NCBI GenBank assembly: GCA_023230855.1
Contig: JALNWQ010000002.1
Location: forward strand, 281,109 to 345,108
Reading direction: 5' to 3'
Length of the DNA stretch: 64,000 nt
Source of the DNA: Solirubrobacteraceae bacterium
GTDB lineage: Bacteria; Actinomycetota; Thermoleophilia; Solirubrobacterales; Solirubrobacteraceae
The notes below the pieces were generated by a model. It saw only the letters and a list, made by a program, of their open reading frames with translations. It ran no database searches and was not told the origin of the DNA. Positions 53,996-62,357 of the stretch are shown here, in pieces; the stretch's first letter is position 1, and the number at the start of each line of letters is the position of its first letter. Both the position numbers and the translations under genes were made by a program.

Positions 53996-55050
53996 GACGA
54001 CGTCGTCGACTCGGCCTGCATCTCGAGCAGGCGACGCTTCTCGTCGGCCTGCAGCGCGGCGGTGAACTCGGCGAGCTCGCCCTCGAGGATCGCCTCGAGC
54101 GAGTACAGGGTCACCTTGACGCGATGGTCGGTGACGCGGCGCTCGCCGTAGTTGTACGTCCGGATCTTCTCGGCGCGGTCGCCGCTGCCGACCTGGGCCG
54201 AGCGGGCGGCGGCCTGCTCAGCCCGCTGGGCCGCCACCGCGTGCTCGTAGAGGCGGGCCCGCAGGACCCGCAACGCCTTCTCGCGGTTCTGCAGCTGGGA
54301 CTTCTCGTCCTGCATGGACACGACGACGCCGGACGGCTTGTGGGTGATCCGCACCGCGGAGTCGGTGGTGTTGACGGACTGACCGCCGGGGCCGGACGAG
54401 CGGTAGACGTCGATCTGCAGGTCGTTCTGGTCGATCTGGACGTCGACGTCCTCCGCCTCCGGCAGCACCGCGACGGTGCAGGTCGACGTGTGGACGCGGC
54501 CCTGCGACTCGGTCTGCGGCACCCGCTGCACGCGGTGGGTCCCGGCCTCCCACTTGAAGACGGAGTACGCGCCCTCCCCGCTGATCGCGAAGGTGTACTT
54601 CCCGTCAGAGACCTGCATCGCCTCGGCCTTGAATCCCCGACCCTCCGCGTACTTCGTGAGCATGCGGTAGACGTCGCCGGCCCACAGCCCGGCCTCCTCG
54701 CCGCCGGCCCCGCCCTGGATCTCGACGATGACGTCGCGGTCGTCGTACGGGTCGGGGTCGACCATCGCCAGGCGGATCTCCTCCTCGACCTCGGCGATCC
54801 GCTCCCGGGCGGCGTTGAGCATCTCGCGGACCTCGGCGTCCTCGTCCTCGGCGAGGAGCTCCTTCGCGCCGGCGGCGTCGTCGACCGCGCGGCGCCACGC
54901 GGCGGCCAGCTTGGCCGCCTCCCCCATCCGCCGGTACTCGCGACCGACGTCGGCGTAGCGACGGCGATCGGCGATGACGTCGGGGTCGACGATCTGCTGC
55001 TCCAGCTCGGCGAACCGTGCCTCGATCTGGTCGACGAGCGCTGCGATCAC
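53992..55050 (-). CDS. prfA: Peptide chain release factor 1
   Basis: 352 residues from a GTG. The recognition tripeptide is PQT (VQRVPQTESQGR), of the PxT type, and the catalytic motif SGPGGQSVNTTDSAVR. It terminates at UAG and UAA. It is the substrate of PrmC encoded just downstream with overlapping ends. TACCAT lies eight bases before the GTG. The DUF1385 gene ends 46 bases upstream. Confidence 0.97.
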   Translation of the reverse strand: MIAALVDQIEARFAELEQQIVDPDVIADRRRYADVGREYRRMGEAAKLAAAWRRAVDDAAGAKELLAEDEDAEVREMLNAARERIAEVEEEIRLAMVDPDPYDDRDVIVEIQGGAGGEEAGLWAGDVYRMLTKYAEGRGFKAEAMQVSDGKYTFAISGEGAYSVFKWEAGTHRVQRVPQTESQGRVHTSTCTVAVLPEAEDVDVQIDQNDLQIDVYRSSGPGGQSVNTTDSAVRITHKPSGVVVSMQDEKSQLQNREKALRVLRARLYEHAVAAQRAEQAAARSAQVGSGDRAEKIRTYNYGERRVTDHRVKVTLYSLEAILEGELAEFTAALQADEKRRLLEMQAESTTSS

Positions 55051-55058
55051 GACGACCG

Positions 55059-55064
55059 ATGGTA
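55059..55064 (-). promoter_or_regulatory. Putative -10 element of prfA
   Basis: TACCAT, eight bases before the GTG at 55050. Confidence 0.4.
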
Positions 55065-55096
55065 GAGCGGGCCGCGGGTCGACGCGTCCGGACCGC

Positions 55097-56185
55097 CTAC
55101 GCGGCCACCTCGATGCCGACGAGGTCCCGGCCGCGGGCGGCCCGCGGGTCCTCGCGGTCCAGGACCGCCTGCAGGGCGGCGATCGCGACCTCGAGCTGGT
55201 GCTCGTCCGGCGCGCGGGTCGTCAGCCGCTGGAGCTGGAGCCCGGGCCACATGAGGATCCGCACCGCGCGGTTGCCACGGTGGCGCCCGGCGGCCTTGAT
55301 CGCCTCGAACGAGAGCCCGACGATGAGCGGCAGCCCGACGATCCGGCAGGCCATCATCCAGTACCAGTCGAGCAGGCCGAGGGGCGAGTAGACCGCCACC
55401 GCGACGAGCATGACGATGAGCATGAAGCTCGTGCCGCAGCGGGGGTGCAGGCGGCTGAACCGCGCCGCGTTGTCGGGCGTGAGCGGCAGGCCGGCCTCGT
55501 AGCAGGCGATCGTCTGGTGCTCCGCGCCGTGGTACTCGAACACCCGGCGCAGGTCCGGCAATCGACTGATGAGCGACAGGTAGAGGACGAAGATCGTCGT
55601 GCTGACGATCGCCTCGACCGTCCAGAACGCGACGCCCGACCCGAGCTGGTCGCGGATGAGGCTCGTGAGCCCCACGGGGGTGAGGACGAAGAGCACCAGC
55701 GCGAGCGACACGCCCGCGACGACCGCGAACGCCCACTCGCGCCGACTGACCGGCGGGGCGTCCGGGCCCTGCTGGGCGTCGGCGGCCAGACGCAGCGCAC
55801 GGAACCCGATCCGGAGCGACTCGACGAGCGCGACCGACCCGCGGATCACCGGGGCGCGCAGCAGCCGGCGACGGGTGAGCACCGACCGGAACGGCATCGT
55901 CACCGTCTCGATGTGCCCGAGCGCGGGCTGACCGGCCGGGAGCGCACCGTCGACGAGCTGCTCGGGCAGGGGGCGACGGACGGCGACCGCCCAGTGACGG
56001 ACGCCACGCATCATGACGCCCTCGACGACCGCCTGGCCGCCGACCGGGGCGTCGCGCTGGGCGGCGTACGACACGTCGACGCTCCCGTCACCGGGGGCGT
56101 CGGACGACGCACGGACGTCCCGGGGCGCGTCGCGCTCCCGGGGCGGGACGTCGCTCCGCGAGGATCTCCGCGGCGAGCGTCCCAC
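55097..56185 (-). CDS. DUF1385-family membrane protein
   Basis: 362 residues from a GTG, eleven bases after the rpmE stop. The family signature VGGQAVVEGVMMRGVRHWAVAVR stands at residue 48, followed by RGSVALVESLRIGFRAL, several membrane helices, and the conserved HGAEHQTIACYEAG and HPRCGTSFMLIVMLV with His and Cys that could bind metal. DUF1385 proteins lie beside rpmE-prfA-prmC in many Gram-positive bacteria, but no activity is established. The first 45 residues are charged and variable. Confidence 0.88.
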   Translation of the reverse strand: MGRSPRRSSRSDVPPRERDAPRDVRASSDAPGDGSVDVSYAAQRDAPVGGQAVVEGVMMRGVRHWAVAVRRPLPEQLVDGALPAGQPALGHIETVTMPFRSVLTRRRLLRAPVIRGSVALVESLRIGFRALRLAADAQQGPDAPPVSRREWAFAVVAGVSLALVLFVLTPVGLTSLIRDQLGSGVAFWTVEAIVSTTIFVLYLSLISRLPDLRRVFEYHGAEHQTIACYEAGLPLTPDNAARFSRLHPRCGTSFMLIVMLVAVAVYSPLGLLDWYWMMACRIVGLPLIVGLSFEAIKAAGRHRGNRAVRILMWPGLQLQRLTTRAPDEHQLEVAIAALQAVLDREDPRAARGRDLVGIEVAA

Positions 56186-56196
56186 CGCGCGGGGCG

Positions 56197-56448
56197 CTAG
56201 CTCTTGCCGCTCTTGGCGGCGCGACGGCGGAACCGCTCGACGCGTCCACCGGTGTCGATGATCTTCTGCTTGCCCGTGTAGAACGGGTGCGACTCGGAGG
56301 AGACCTCGACGTCGATCACGGGGTAGGTCGCCCCGTCCAGCTCGATGGTCTTGTCGCTCTTCACCGTCGAGCGGGTCAGGAACGTGGCGCCCGACGACAG
56401 GTCACGGAACACCACCGGCTCGTACTCGGGGTGGAGGTCGGTCTTCAT
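56197..56448 (-). CDS. rpmE: Ribosomal protein L31, type B (zinc-free form)
   Basis: 83 residues. DLHPEYEPVVFRDLSSGATF and SDKTIELDGATYPVIDVEVS, then SHPFYTGKQK, match type-B L31. There is no cysteine at all, so the CxxC zinc site of type-A L31 is missing. It sits at the classical rpmE position next to DUF1385 and prfA, where the housekeeping copy is expected. TACCCT lies seven bases before the ATG and I see no Zur-like operator. Confidence 0.95.
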   Translation of the reverse strand: MKTDLHPEYEPVVFRDLSSGATFLTRSTVKSDKTIELDGATYPVIDVEVSSESHPFYTGKQKIIDTGGRVERFRRRAAKSGKS

Positions 56449-56455
56449 TCCCCGA

Positions 56456-56461
56456 AGGGTA
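56456..56461 (-). promoter_or_regulatory. Putative -10 element of rpmE
   Basis: TACCCT, seven bases before the ATG at 56448. Confidence 0.45.
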
Positions 56462-56464
56462 GCT

Positions 56465-56499
56465 GACCGGCGGCCGCGGACTCCGGCCGCCCCCCGGTC
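56465..56499 (-). terminator. Two-part hairpin at the end of the secreted-protein gene
   Basis: GACCGG-CGGCCG, a 7-base loop, CGGCCG, four bulged C, CCGGTC. It reaches into the stop codon at 56498 and precedes the rpmE promoter. Confidence 0.35.
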
Positions 56500-57340
56500 A
56501 CCGCGAGGCCGCGGCGCAGTCGACCCTGGCGCTCAACCCGTCCGCGTCGCGGACGAGCTCGTCGGCGACGCCGATCGTCACGGTGACGGGACGGTCCGCG
56601 TCGCATCGGGCGCCCGGCACGCGGACGGCGTCGGGGCCGGTCGCCGGATCGAACGTCATCCGGCCGAGGAGCGTGCCCCCCTGTCGGACCTCGACCGGCA
56701 CCTCCTCCCCGGTCCAGGCGGCCGCGCCGCGGATCGCGAGCGGGACGACGTAGACGACCCGTCCCCCGTCCACGCCGGGGATCCAACCGATGCGGTCCGC
56801 GTCGACGGCGATGCCGAGCCGGCGGTCGGGCACGCGGCACGACCGACTCACCCGCGTGAGCGTGCGGGTCCCGGACGGCGTGCGCCACAGCCCGGTGACC
56901 CGGAGCCGGTAGCGATGGCCGGGCTCGAGGCCCTCGACGTCGATGCGCCGCTCGAGCGCCACGGCGCCCGGGCGGGCGACGACGAGCCGCCCCCGGTCCG
57001 GCATGTGTCGCCGCGGCAGCGTCCGCCACGACCCGCCGGCGAGCGACCGGCGTTGCAGCCGCAGCCGGAACCCGTACGATCGCACGCCGGCGACGCCGCT
57101 CGCGGTGACGCGCGGGACGAACCGTGCGCCGCTCTCCTGCGCGGTGAGCCCGGGGGCGCACCGCTCGAGCGCGACGACGGGGCCGGTCCGCGACGGCGCC
57201 GCGACGGCGGTCGTCGCGGCGGGCGCGAGGGAGAGCGCCGCCGAAGCGGCGAGGAGGCGGGCGATCGGCGGCACGGGCGGTGGTGCGGACGGGAAGGACG
57301 GGCGTCGTCCCGCCGCGGTCGCGACGGGGCGGACCTCCAT
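56498..57340 (-). CDS. Secreted protein of unknown function
   Basis: 280 residues from the ATG at 57340; a GTG at 57274 (PPIARLLAASAALSL) gives a more standard signal peptide and may be the true start. After the likely cleavage site (TTAVAAPS) the protein is Arg- and Val-rich beta structure. Four Cys pairs are possible (ALERCAPG, RSCRVPD, ARCDADR, RVDCAAASR). The stretch GLEPGHRYRLRVTGLWRT looks like a fibronectin-III strand pair. I do not recognise a family. Codon bias supports coding. Confidence 0.65.
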   Translation of the reverse strand: MEVRPVATAAGRRPSFPSAPPPVPPIARLLAASAALSLAPAATTAVAAPSRTGPVVALERCAPGLTAQESGARFVPRVTASGVAGVRSYGFRLRLQRRSLAGGSWRTLPRRHMPDRGRLVVARPGAVALERRIDVEGLEPGHRYRLRVTGLWRTPSGTRTLTRVSRSCRVPDRRLGIAVDADRIGWIPGVDGGRVVYVVPLAIRGAAAWTGEEVPVEVRQGGTLLGRMTFDPATGPDAVRVPGARCDADRPVTVTIGVADELVRDADGLSARVDCAAASR

Positions 57341-57378
57341 CCTGCCGCATCGCGCCGCGCCGGGCGCCGGTCGACCGG

Positions 57379-59106
57379 TCAGACCACCTGGTAGGCGGGC
57401 CCGTCGCCGCCCTCGGGCGGCGTCAGGCGGCCGCCGCGGGCGGTGATCGCCCCGCACTGCACGCAGTTCGTGTAGTTCACGGTGACGTCGACGAAGCCCT
57501 CCGCCGGCTGGTCGTCCTCGATCTCGTACACGCCGGCCGGGCACATCCACTTCCACGCCTCGGCGACCTGCCGCGGGACGCGCTTCTCGATCCGGATGTG
57601 GTTCGGCGCGTCGTCACGGGTCGCGTTGCCGGTGATGAACACCGAGCTGAGCTTGTCGAAGTAGTACTTGCCGTCCGGCTGCGGGTAGATGTCCTTCAGC
57701 GGCTTGTCCGGCACGGCGACCGGCTGCTCCTTGTCCGGGTGCAGCGTCGGCTTGCCCGGGGGCAGCTTGCCCTTCGTGACGAAGTCGAGGCCGGACAGCG
57801 CCGCGCCGACCGGCAGGCTGTGCGAGTCGATGAGCCCACGGTTGGACTGGACCTCGCGGAGCGTCTTGCCGACGGTCGAGTCCGCGATCGCCTGCTCGTA
57901 GGAGGAGAAGTCGTTCGACCCGGCCTTGAGCTGCTCGTAGATCCGCTCGCCGGCGATCTTGCCGGCCGCGATCGCCAGGTGCACGCCCTTGAGGCGCGCC
58001 ATGTCGACCATGCCGCCGCCCTCGCCGACGATCACCGCGCCGGGCACCGACAGCTTGGGCTGCGACAGCAGGCCGCCGGCCTGGATCGCCTTGGCGCCCC
58101 AGGCGACGCGCTCGCCGCCCTCGAGGACGGCCTTGACGTACGGATGCGACTTGAAGGTCTGCAGGAGGTCGTGGACCGACACGGTCGCGTCGGGCGTGTG
58201 CAGCGGGACGACGTAGCCGATCGACACCTGGTCGTCGCCCATCGGGTAGATCCACCCGCCGCCGGCCTCCTGGTGCTTCTTGCGGGGCCGGGTCGGCCAG
58301 CCGAAGGTGTGGACGACCTTCTTGAACGGCTTGGTGACCTTCCAGACCTCCTTGGCGCCGATCTCCCAGGTCGGCGGCTGCTTGCCGGCGGCCAGGTCGA
58401 ACCGCTTGACCGCGGCGCCGGTGAGGTGCCCCCAATTGCCCTCGGCCAGGACGGTGGCCCGGGCGTGGACCTCCATGCCGGGCTCGAAGGTGCCGAGCTC
58501 CTGGCCCTCCTTGCCGCGGCCCTTGTCGCCGGTGACGATGCCGACGACCTGCTCGCCGTCGACGAGGAGCTTCTGGGCGGCGGTCTCGGTCAGGACGTAG
58601 GCTCCCGCGTCCTCGGCCTGCTCCGCCATCCAGCGGCAGAGCTGCGAGATCGAGATGACCCAGTTGCCCTTGTTCGCGAAGTTCGGCGGCGTGGGACGCA
58701 GGGTCGTCGAGCCCTTGTCGCTGCGCATCCAGACCGCGGCGTCGTCCTCGACCTCGGTGTAGACCGCCGGGTTGGACGTCGGGTCGAAGTCCGGGAAGAG
58801 CTCCTTGAGCGGTCCGGGCTTCATCACCGAGCCGGACAGGTTGTGCGCGCCGCACACCTTGCCCTTCTCGATGATCGCGACCGGGACCTCGCCGAGCTGC
58901 TCGGTGAGCTCGGGGTCGTCGGCCAGCAGCTGCAGGAGCCGGTTGGCGGCCGCGAGGCCACCGGGTCCGCCGCCGACGATGGCGACGCCGACCTCGATCC
59001 GCTCGTCCTCGTCCGCGACCGGCGCGGCGACGAACTCGCCGACGACGTCGACGGGCGGGGGGAACTGGGAGGGCGCGACGGCGCCGTTCTGGGCTGCGGC
59101 GGACAT
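57379..59106 (-). CDS. Electron transfer flavoprotein:quinone oxidoreductase, one cluster ligand missing
   Basis: 575 residues from the ATG at 59106 with AGGAAG upstream. FAD motif VAIVGGGPGGLAAANRL, then VCGAHNLSGSV, GAKAIQAGGLLSQPKL and GEGGGMVDMARLKGVHLAIA match ETF-QO/FixC proteins. The C-terminal ferredoxin-like part has C522, C548 and C551, but the fourth expected ligand is Ile554 (NCVQCGAIT). The usual pattern ends CxxCxxC. The rest (TPPEGGDGPAY) is normal. It should pass electrons from reduced ETF to the quinone pool at the membrane. It follows etfBA on the same strand, with a 100-base gap. Confidence 0.9.
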   Translation of the reverse strand: MSAAAQNGAVAPSQFPPPVDVVGEFVAAPVADEDERIEVGVAIVGGGPGGLAAANRLLQLLADDPELTEQLGEVPVAIIEKGKVCGAHNLSGSVMKPGPLKELFPDFDPTSNPAVYTEVEDDAAVWMRSDKGSTTLRPTPPNFANKGNWVISISQLCRWMAEQAEDAGAYVLTETAAQKLLVDGEQVVGIVTGDKGRGKEGQELGTFEPGMEVHARATVLAEGNWGHLTGAAVKRFDLAAGKQPPTWEIGAKEVWKVTKPFKKVVHTFGWPTRPRKKHQEAGGGWIYPMGDDQVSIGYVVPLHTPDATVSVHDLLQTFKSHPYVKAVLEGGERVAWGAKAIQAGGLLSQPKLSVPGAVIVGEGGGMVDMARLKGVHLAIAAGKIAGERIYEQLKAGSNDFSSYEQAIADSTVGKTLREVQSNRGLIDSHSLPVGAALSGLDFVTKGKLPPGKPTLHPDKEQPVAVPDKPLKDIYPQPDGKYYFDKLSSVFITGNATRDDAPNHIRIEKRVPRQVAEAWKWMCPAGVYEIEDDQPAEGFVDVTVNYTNCVQCGAITARGGRLTPPEGGDGPAYQVV

Positions 59107-59206
59107 TGGCTGGTCTTCCTGTGCGTGAGGGACGGCGGGGACGCCGGGACCCGGCCGGCCGCGGGCGCGCCACGCGCCCGGGACCGACCGGAGGAGCGAG
59201 CGGGGC

Positions 59207-60178
59207 TCAGCCCTTCTTGGCCTTGATCGCCTCGGTGAGGGCCGGGGTGATCGCGTGGAGGTCGCCGACGACGCCGAGATCGGCGAAGTCGAAGATCGGC
59301 GCGTTGGCGTCCTTGTTGATCGCGACGATCGCCTCGGCGCTCTGCATGCCGACCTTGTGCTGGATCGCGCCCGACACGCCGAGGCCGACGTAGAGCTTCG
59401 GCGCGACGGTCTTGCCGGTCTGGCCGATCTGACCGGCGTACGGGAACCAACCCGCGTCGACGGCCGCACGGGTCGCGGCGACGGCGGCGTTGCCACCGAA
59501 CGCGCCGGCGAGGTCCTCGGCCAGCGAGAAGCTCTCCGGCTTGCCGAGGCCACGGCCACCGGTGATGAGCACCTGGGCGTCCTCGATGTTGACGTCGGCG
59601 CCGCGCTGCTCGCCGCGCGTGACGACGTTGATCTGGCCGGCGGCCTTCGACAGCTCGACCGTCACGTCCTCGACCGGCGCGGGCGAGCCGCCCTCGGTCG
59701 CCTCGAACGCGTTGAGGCGGCCGACGACGACGCCGAAGCCCTTGAACCCGATCTTCGAGATCTGGCTGTCGCCGAGCACCGGGCGCTCCGCGACGAGCTT
59801 GCCCCCGTCGACCGTCAGGCCGGTGACCTCGACGGCGATGCCGCCGCCACGACGGGCGGCGAGGCCGGCGCCGGCCTCGAAGCCGAGCAGGCCGCCACCG
59901 AACAGCGCGTAGCCGTAGTCGCCGCCGGACGCGATCTGGTCGAGCGCGTCGACGACCGGCTGGGCGGTGCCGGCCGCGGCGTTGACGCGGTAGGCCTTCG
60001 TGGCGCCGTAGGCGCCGACCGACGCGGCGGTGTCGTCCGAGATGTCGTCGCCGACGAGCACGACGTGCGCCTCGCCGCCGAGATCGCCGGCGAGCTTCGC
60101 GGCCGCCGAGATGGCGCCGAGCGAGTTCTTGTTGATCGCGCCCTCGAAGTGCAGCGCGTAGACCAGGATGTTGCTCAT
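59207..60178 (-). CDS. etfA: Electron transfer flavoprotein alpha subunit
   Basis: 323 residues. The FAD-binding C-terminal domain is typical: ITGGRGLGKPESFSLAEDLA, AVDAGWFPYAGQIGQTGKTV, APKLYVGLGVSGAIQHKVGM and AIVAINKDANAPIFDFADLG. It starts two bases after the etfB stop. With EtfB it takes electrons from acyl-CoA dehydrogenases such as the one at 22.5 kb. Confidence 0.97.
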   Translation of the reverse strand: MSNILVYALHFEGAINKNSLGAISAAAKLAGDLGGEAHVVLVGDDISDDTAASVGAYGATKAYRVNAAAGTAQPVVDALDQIASGGDYGYALFGGGLLGFEAGAGLAARRGGGIAVEVTGLTVDGGKLVAERPVLGDSQISKIGFKGFGVVVGRLNAFEATEGGSPAPVEDVTVELSKAAGQINVVTRGEQRGADVNIEDAQVLITGGRGLGKPESFSLAEDLAGAFGGNAAVAATRAAVDAGWFPYAGQIGQTGKTVAPKLYVGLGVSGAIQHKVGMQSAEAIVAINKDANAPIFDFADLGVVGDLHAITPALTEAIKAKKG

Positions 60179-60180
60179 GC

Positions 60181-60975
60181 TCAGACCAGCTTCCTCTCGT
60201 CGAGCCACGCGACGATCTGCTCGACCGCGGCGGCCACGTCGTCCTCCTCGATGATCGCTCCGGCGGCCTTGGCCGGCGGCTCCTCGGCGGACTGCCACAC
60301 GGCCTGGCTGCCGTCGGCTCCGACCTTGGACGCGTCGATGCCGGCGTCCGCGAGCGTCAGCTTCTCCTGCGGCTTCTTCTTCGCGCCCATGATCGCCTTG
60401 AGCGACGGGTAGCGCGGCTCGTTGATCGCGTCGCCGACCGACAGCACGGCCGGGAGCGTCACCTCGACGGTGTCGTAGCCGTACTCGGCCTGGCGCTCGG
60501 CGCGGAGCTTGTCGCCCTCGACCTTCAGGCCGACGACCTGGGTGAGGCCGGGCCAGCCGAGGTACTCGGCGACGGCGGCGCCGACGGCGTAGGACTGGCC
60601 GTCGTCGGACTGCTGGCCCAGGAGGACCAGGTCCGGCGACTCGCGCTTGACGAGCTCGGCGAGCGCGTACGCGGTGGCGACGACGTCGGAGCCCGCGAGG
60701 CCCTCGTCCGACAGCAGGATCGAGCGGTCGGCGCCCAGCGCGACGGCCTTGTTCAGCGTCTTCTCGGCGCCGGCGGGGGCGATCGTGACGGCGACGACCT
60801 CGTCGACCGACAGCTCGCCACCCTCCTTCAGCTGCAGCGCAGCCTCGATCGCGTGCGTGTCGAACGGGTTGAGCGTGCGCTCACCGCTACGCACCAGGCG
60901 CCCGGTCGACGCATCGAGCTGCTTGTTGACGGCAGCGTCCGGGACCTCTTTGACGAGGACGACGATCTTTGTCAC
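60181..60975 (-). CDS. etfB: Electron transfer flavoprotein beta subunit
   Basis: 264 residues from a GTG at 60975 preceded by a near-perfect Shine-Dalgarno (AAGGAGG, eight bases upstream). KIVVLVKEVPDAAVNKQLD, LNPFDTHAIEAALQLKE, GQQSDDGQSYAVGAAVAEYLGWP and the C-terminal recognition-loop region LPAVLSVGDAINEPRYPSLKA match EtfB. It binds AMP and contacts dehydrogenases. It heads the etfBA operon; a 17-base palindrome lies upstream at 61056. Confidence 0.97.
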   Translation of the reverse strand: MTKIVVLVKEVPDAAVNKQLDASTGRLVRSGERTLNPFDTHAIEAALQLKEGGELSVDEVVAVTIAPAGAEKTLNKAVALGADRSILLSDEGLAGSDVVATAYALAELVKRESPDLVLLGQQSDDGQSYAVGAAVAEYLGWPGLTQVVGLKVEGDKLRAERQAEYGYDTVEVTLPAVLSVGDAINEPRYPSLKAIMGAKKKPQEKLTLADAGIDASKVGADGSQAVWQSAEEPPAKAAGAIIEEDDVAAAVEQIVAWLDERKLV

Positions 60976-61011
60976 TGCAAAGCCTCCTTCGGGGGGCGAC
61001 GAACGTGCGGG

Positions 61012-61017
61012 AGTGTA
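61012..61017 (-). promoter_or_regulatory. Putative -10 element of etfBA
   Basis: TACACT, 36 bases before the GTG, giving a leader of about 30 bases that contains the strong Shine-Dalgarno. Confidence 0.4.
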
Positions 61018-61055
61018 GCGGGCATCGTTGCGAGGGCCGTTCTGGGCGTCCACGT

Positions 61056-61072
61056 TCCTACCGACGGTAGGA
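61056..61072. promoter_or_regulatory. 17-base palindrome, candidate operator of etfBA
   Basis: TCCTACCG-A-CGGTAGGA is a perfect inverted repeat with a single central base, too tight for a hairpin but typical of a dimeric regulator site. Its centre lies about 60 bases before the predicted etfB transcript start and 19 bases beyond the MarR gene stop. Confidence 0.6.
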
Positions 61073-61082
61073 CCAGGACCCC

Positions 61083-61589
61083 TCAACCGACGAAGTCGCC
61101 CTCCGCCAGGCGCATGCCGCGGAGCAGCGAGGTCAGGGCCTCCTGCTCGGCCGGGTCGAGGGCGTCGAGCGCGAACCCGGCGGCGTTGAGGCGCTCGGTC
61201 GCGGTGGCCATGCGATCGCGCCCGCGCGGGGTGATCTCGGCGAGCGTCGCCCGTCGGTCGTGCTCGTGCGGCACCCGGCGGACGAGGCCGTCCTGCTCGA
61301 GCTTGTCGACGATGTTCGTGACGCTCGTCCGGTGGACCTGAAGCCGCTCGCCGAGCTTGCCCAGCGGCAGCGAGCCGGTGCGCGTGAACGACAGCAGCGC
61401 CAGCGCCTCGAACCGCGGGAAGGTCAGATCGTCCTCGCGCAGGAGCGCGTTGAGCCGTGCGAGCAGGATCTGCTGGGCCCGCATGATCGACGTGACCGCG
61501 GCCATCGGCCGCGCCGGCTCCGGGCCCCAGCGGTCGGTCCAGTGCCGCCGTGCCTCGGCGATCGGATCGTTGCGCAGGGGGGCCGCCAC
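61083..61589 (-). CDS. MarR-family regulator
   Basis: 168 residues from a GTG. The winged helix-turn-helix is clear: LTFPRFEALALLSF, LPLGKLGERLQVHRTSVTNIVDKLEQDGLVRR with the wing VPHEHDRRATLAEITPRGRD. MarR proteins usually repress genes nearby and respond to small aromatic or fatty ligands. It directly precedes etfBA on the same strand with a 17-base palindrome in the gap, so control of the ETF genes is likely. CAGCCT lies seven bases before the GTG. Confidence 0.92.
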   Translation of the reverse strand: MAAPLRNDPIAEARRHWTDRWGPEPARPMAAVTSIMRAQQILLARLNALLREDDLTFPRFEALALLSFTRTGSLPLGKLGERLQVHRTSVTNIVDKLEQDGLVRRVPHEHDRRATLAEITPRGRDRMATATERLNAAGFALDALDPAEQEALTSLLRGMRLAEGDFVG

Positions 61590-61631
61590 GACGCCAAGGC
61601 TGCCACAAGGGATCCGTTCGCGGGTCGCCGA

Positions 61632-61667
61632 CGGCGCCGCGGATCCACCGTGGGATCCGCGGCGCCG
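61632..61667 (-). terminator. Perfect 15-bp hairpin after the rpf-like gene
   Basis: CGGCGCCGCGGATCC, loop ACCGTG, GGATCCGCGGCGCCG, starting nine bases beyond the stop. No U-tract follows. Confidence 0.82.
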
Positions 61668-61676
61668 CGTACGGGA

Positions 61677-62348
61677 TCAGCGTCCGCAGACGGGCCAGGG
61701 CTGGGTCCCCCGGGCCGCGAGCAACCGCTGGGCGATCCGGTCCTGCTCGGCCTCGGACGCGACGGCCGGGTCGCCGCTGCCGCCGTTGGCCCGCCAGGTC
61801 CGACGGTCGAACTGGTACTTGCCGCGATAGGTCCCGTCGGCCGACACCGCGGTCGGGTCGCCGCCCGACTCGCACTGCGCGATCCGGGCCAACGTGCCGC
61901 TCGGCGCGGACGTGCTCGCGCCCTTCGCGCCCGCCCCGTCCGAGGAGCCGCCGTCGGACGACGAGCCGCCGACGCCCAGGGCCGCGAGCGTCCGGGGGCC
62001 GATGATCCCGTCGACGGTCAGGCCGTTGCGCCGCTGGAACGACCGCACGGCGCGGCGGGTCTGCGGCCCGACGATGCCGTCGACCACGACGCCGAGCTGG
62101 GCCTGGGCGCTCCGCACGCCGGCGGGGCCCTGGGTCGCCGCCGCGCGGTCACCCGACGACGATCCTCCGTCGGGCGCGGCCACGGCGACGCCGCCGAACG
62201 CGGCGAGGCCCAGGCCCAGCGCGACGGCGGTCGTCCGTCGGCGGCGGCTCCATCGGCGCATGCGCGCGGCGGCGCTGCGGCGGGCCTGCGACGCGCGCAG
62301 GCTCCTCGTCCACGGGAGCGTGGACGTCAGATCTCGGTCGTTCGACAC
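61677..62348 (-). CDS. Resuscitation-promoting factor (Rpf)-like muralytic protein with peptidoglycan-binding repeat
   Basis: 223 residues from a GTG with AAGGG upstream. A basic start (RMRRWSRRRRTTAV) and hydrophobic segment give a signal peptide or anchor. A peptidoglycan-binding domain follows (GVVVDGIVGPQTRRAVRSFQ and NGLTVDGIIGPRTLAALG), then a Ser/Gly linker, and a C-terminal Rpf transglycosylase-like domain: IAQCESGGDPTAVSADGTYR with the catalytic Glu, GKYQFDRRTWRANGG, and the closing Cys in QPWPVCGR. It should cut peptidoglycan outside the cell and promote regrowth. A c-di-AMP riboswitch lies in its leader. Confidence 0.92.
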   Translation of the reverse strand: MSNDRDLTSTLPWTRSLRASQARRSAAARMRRWSRRRRTTAVALGLGLAAFGGVAVAAPDGGSSSGDRAAATQGPAGVRSAQAQLGVVVDGIVGPQTRRAVRSFQRRNGLTVDGIIGPRTLAALGVGGSSSDGGSSDGAGAKGASTSAPSGTLARIAQCESGGDPTAVSADGTYRGKYQFDRRTWRANGGSGDPAVASEAEQDRIAQRLLAARGTQPWPVCGR

Positions 62349-62357
62349 GGGATGCCC

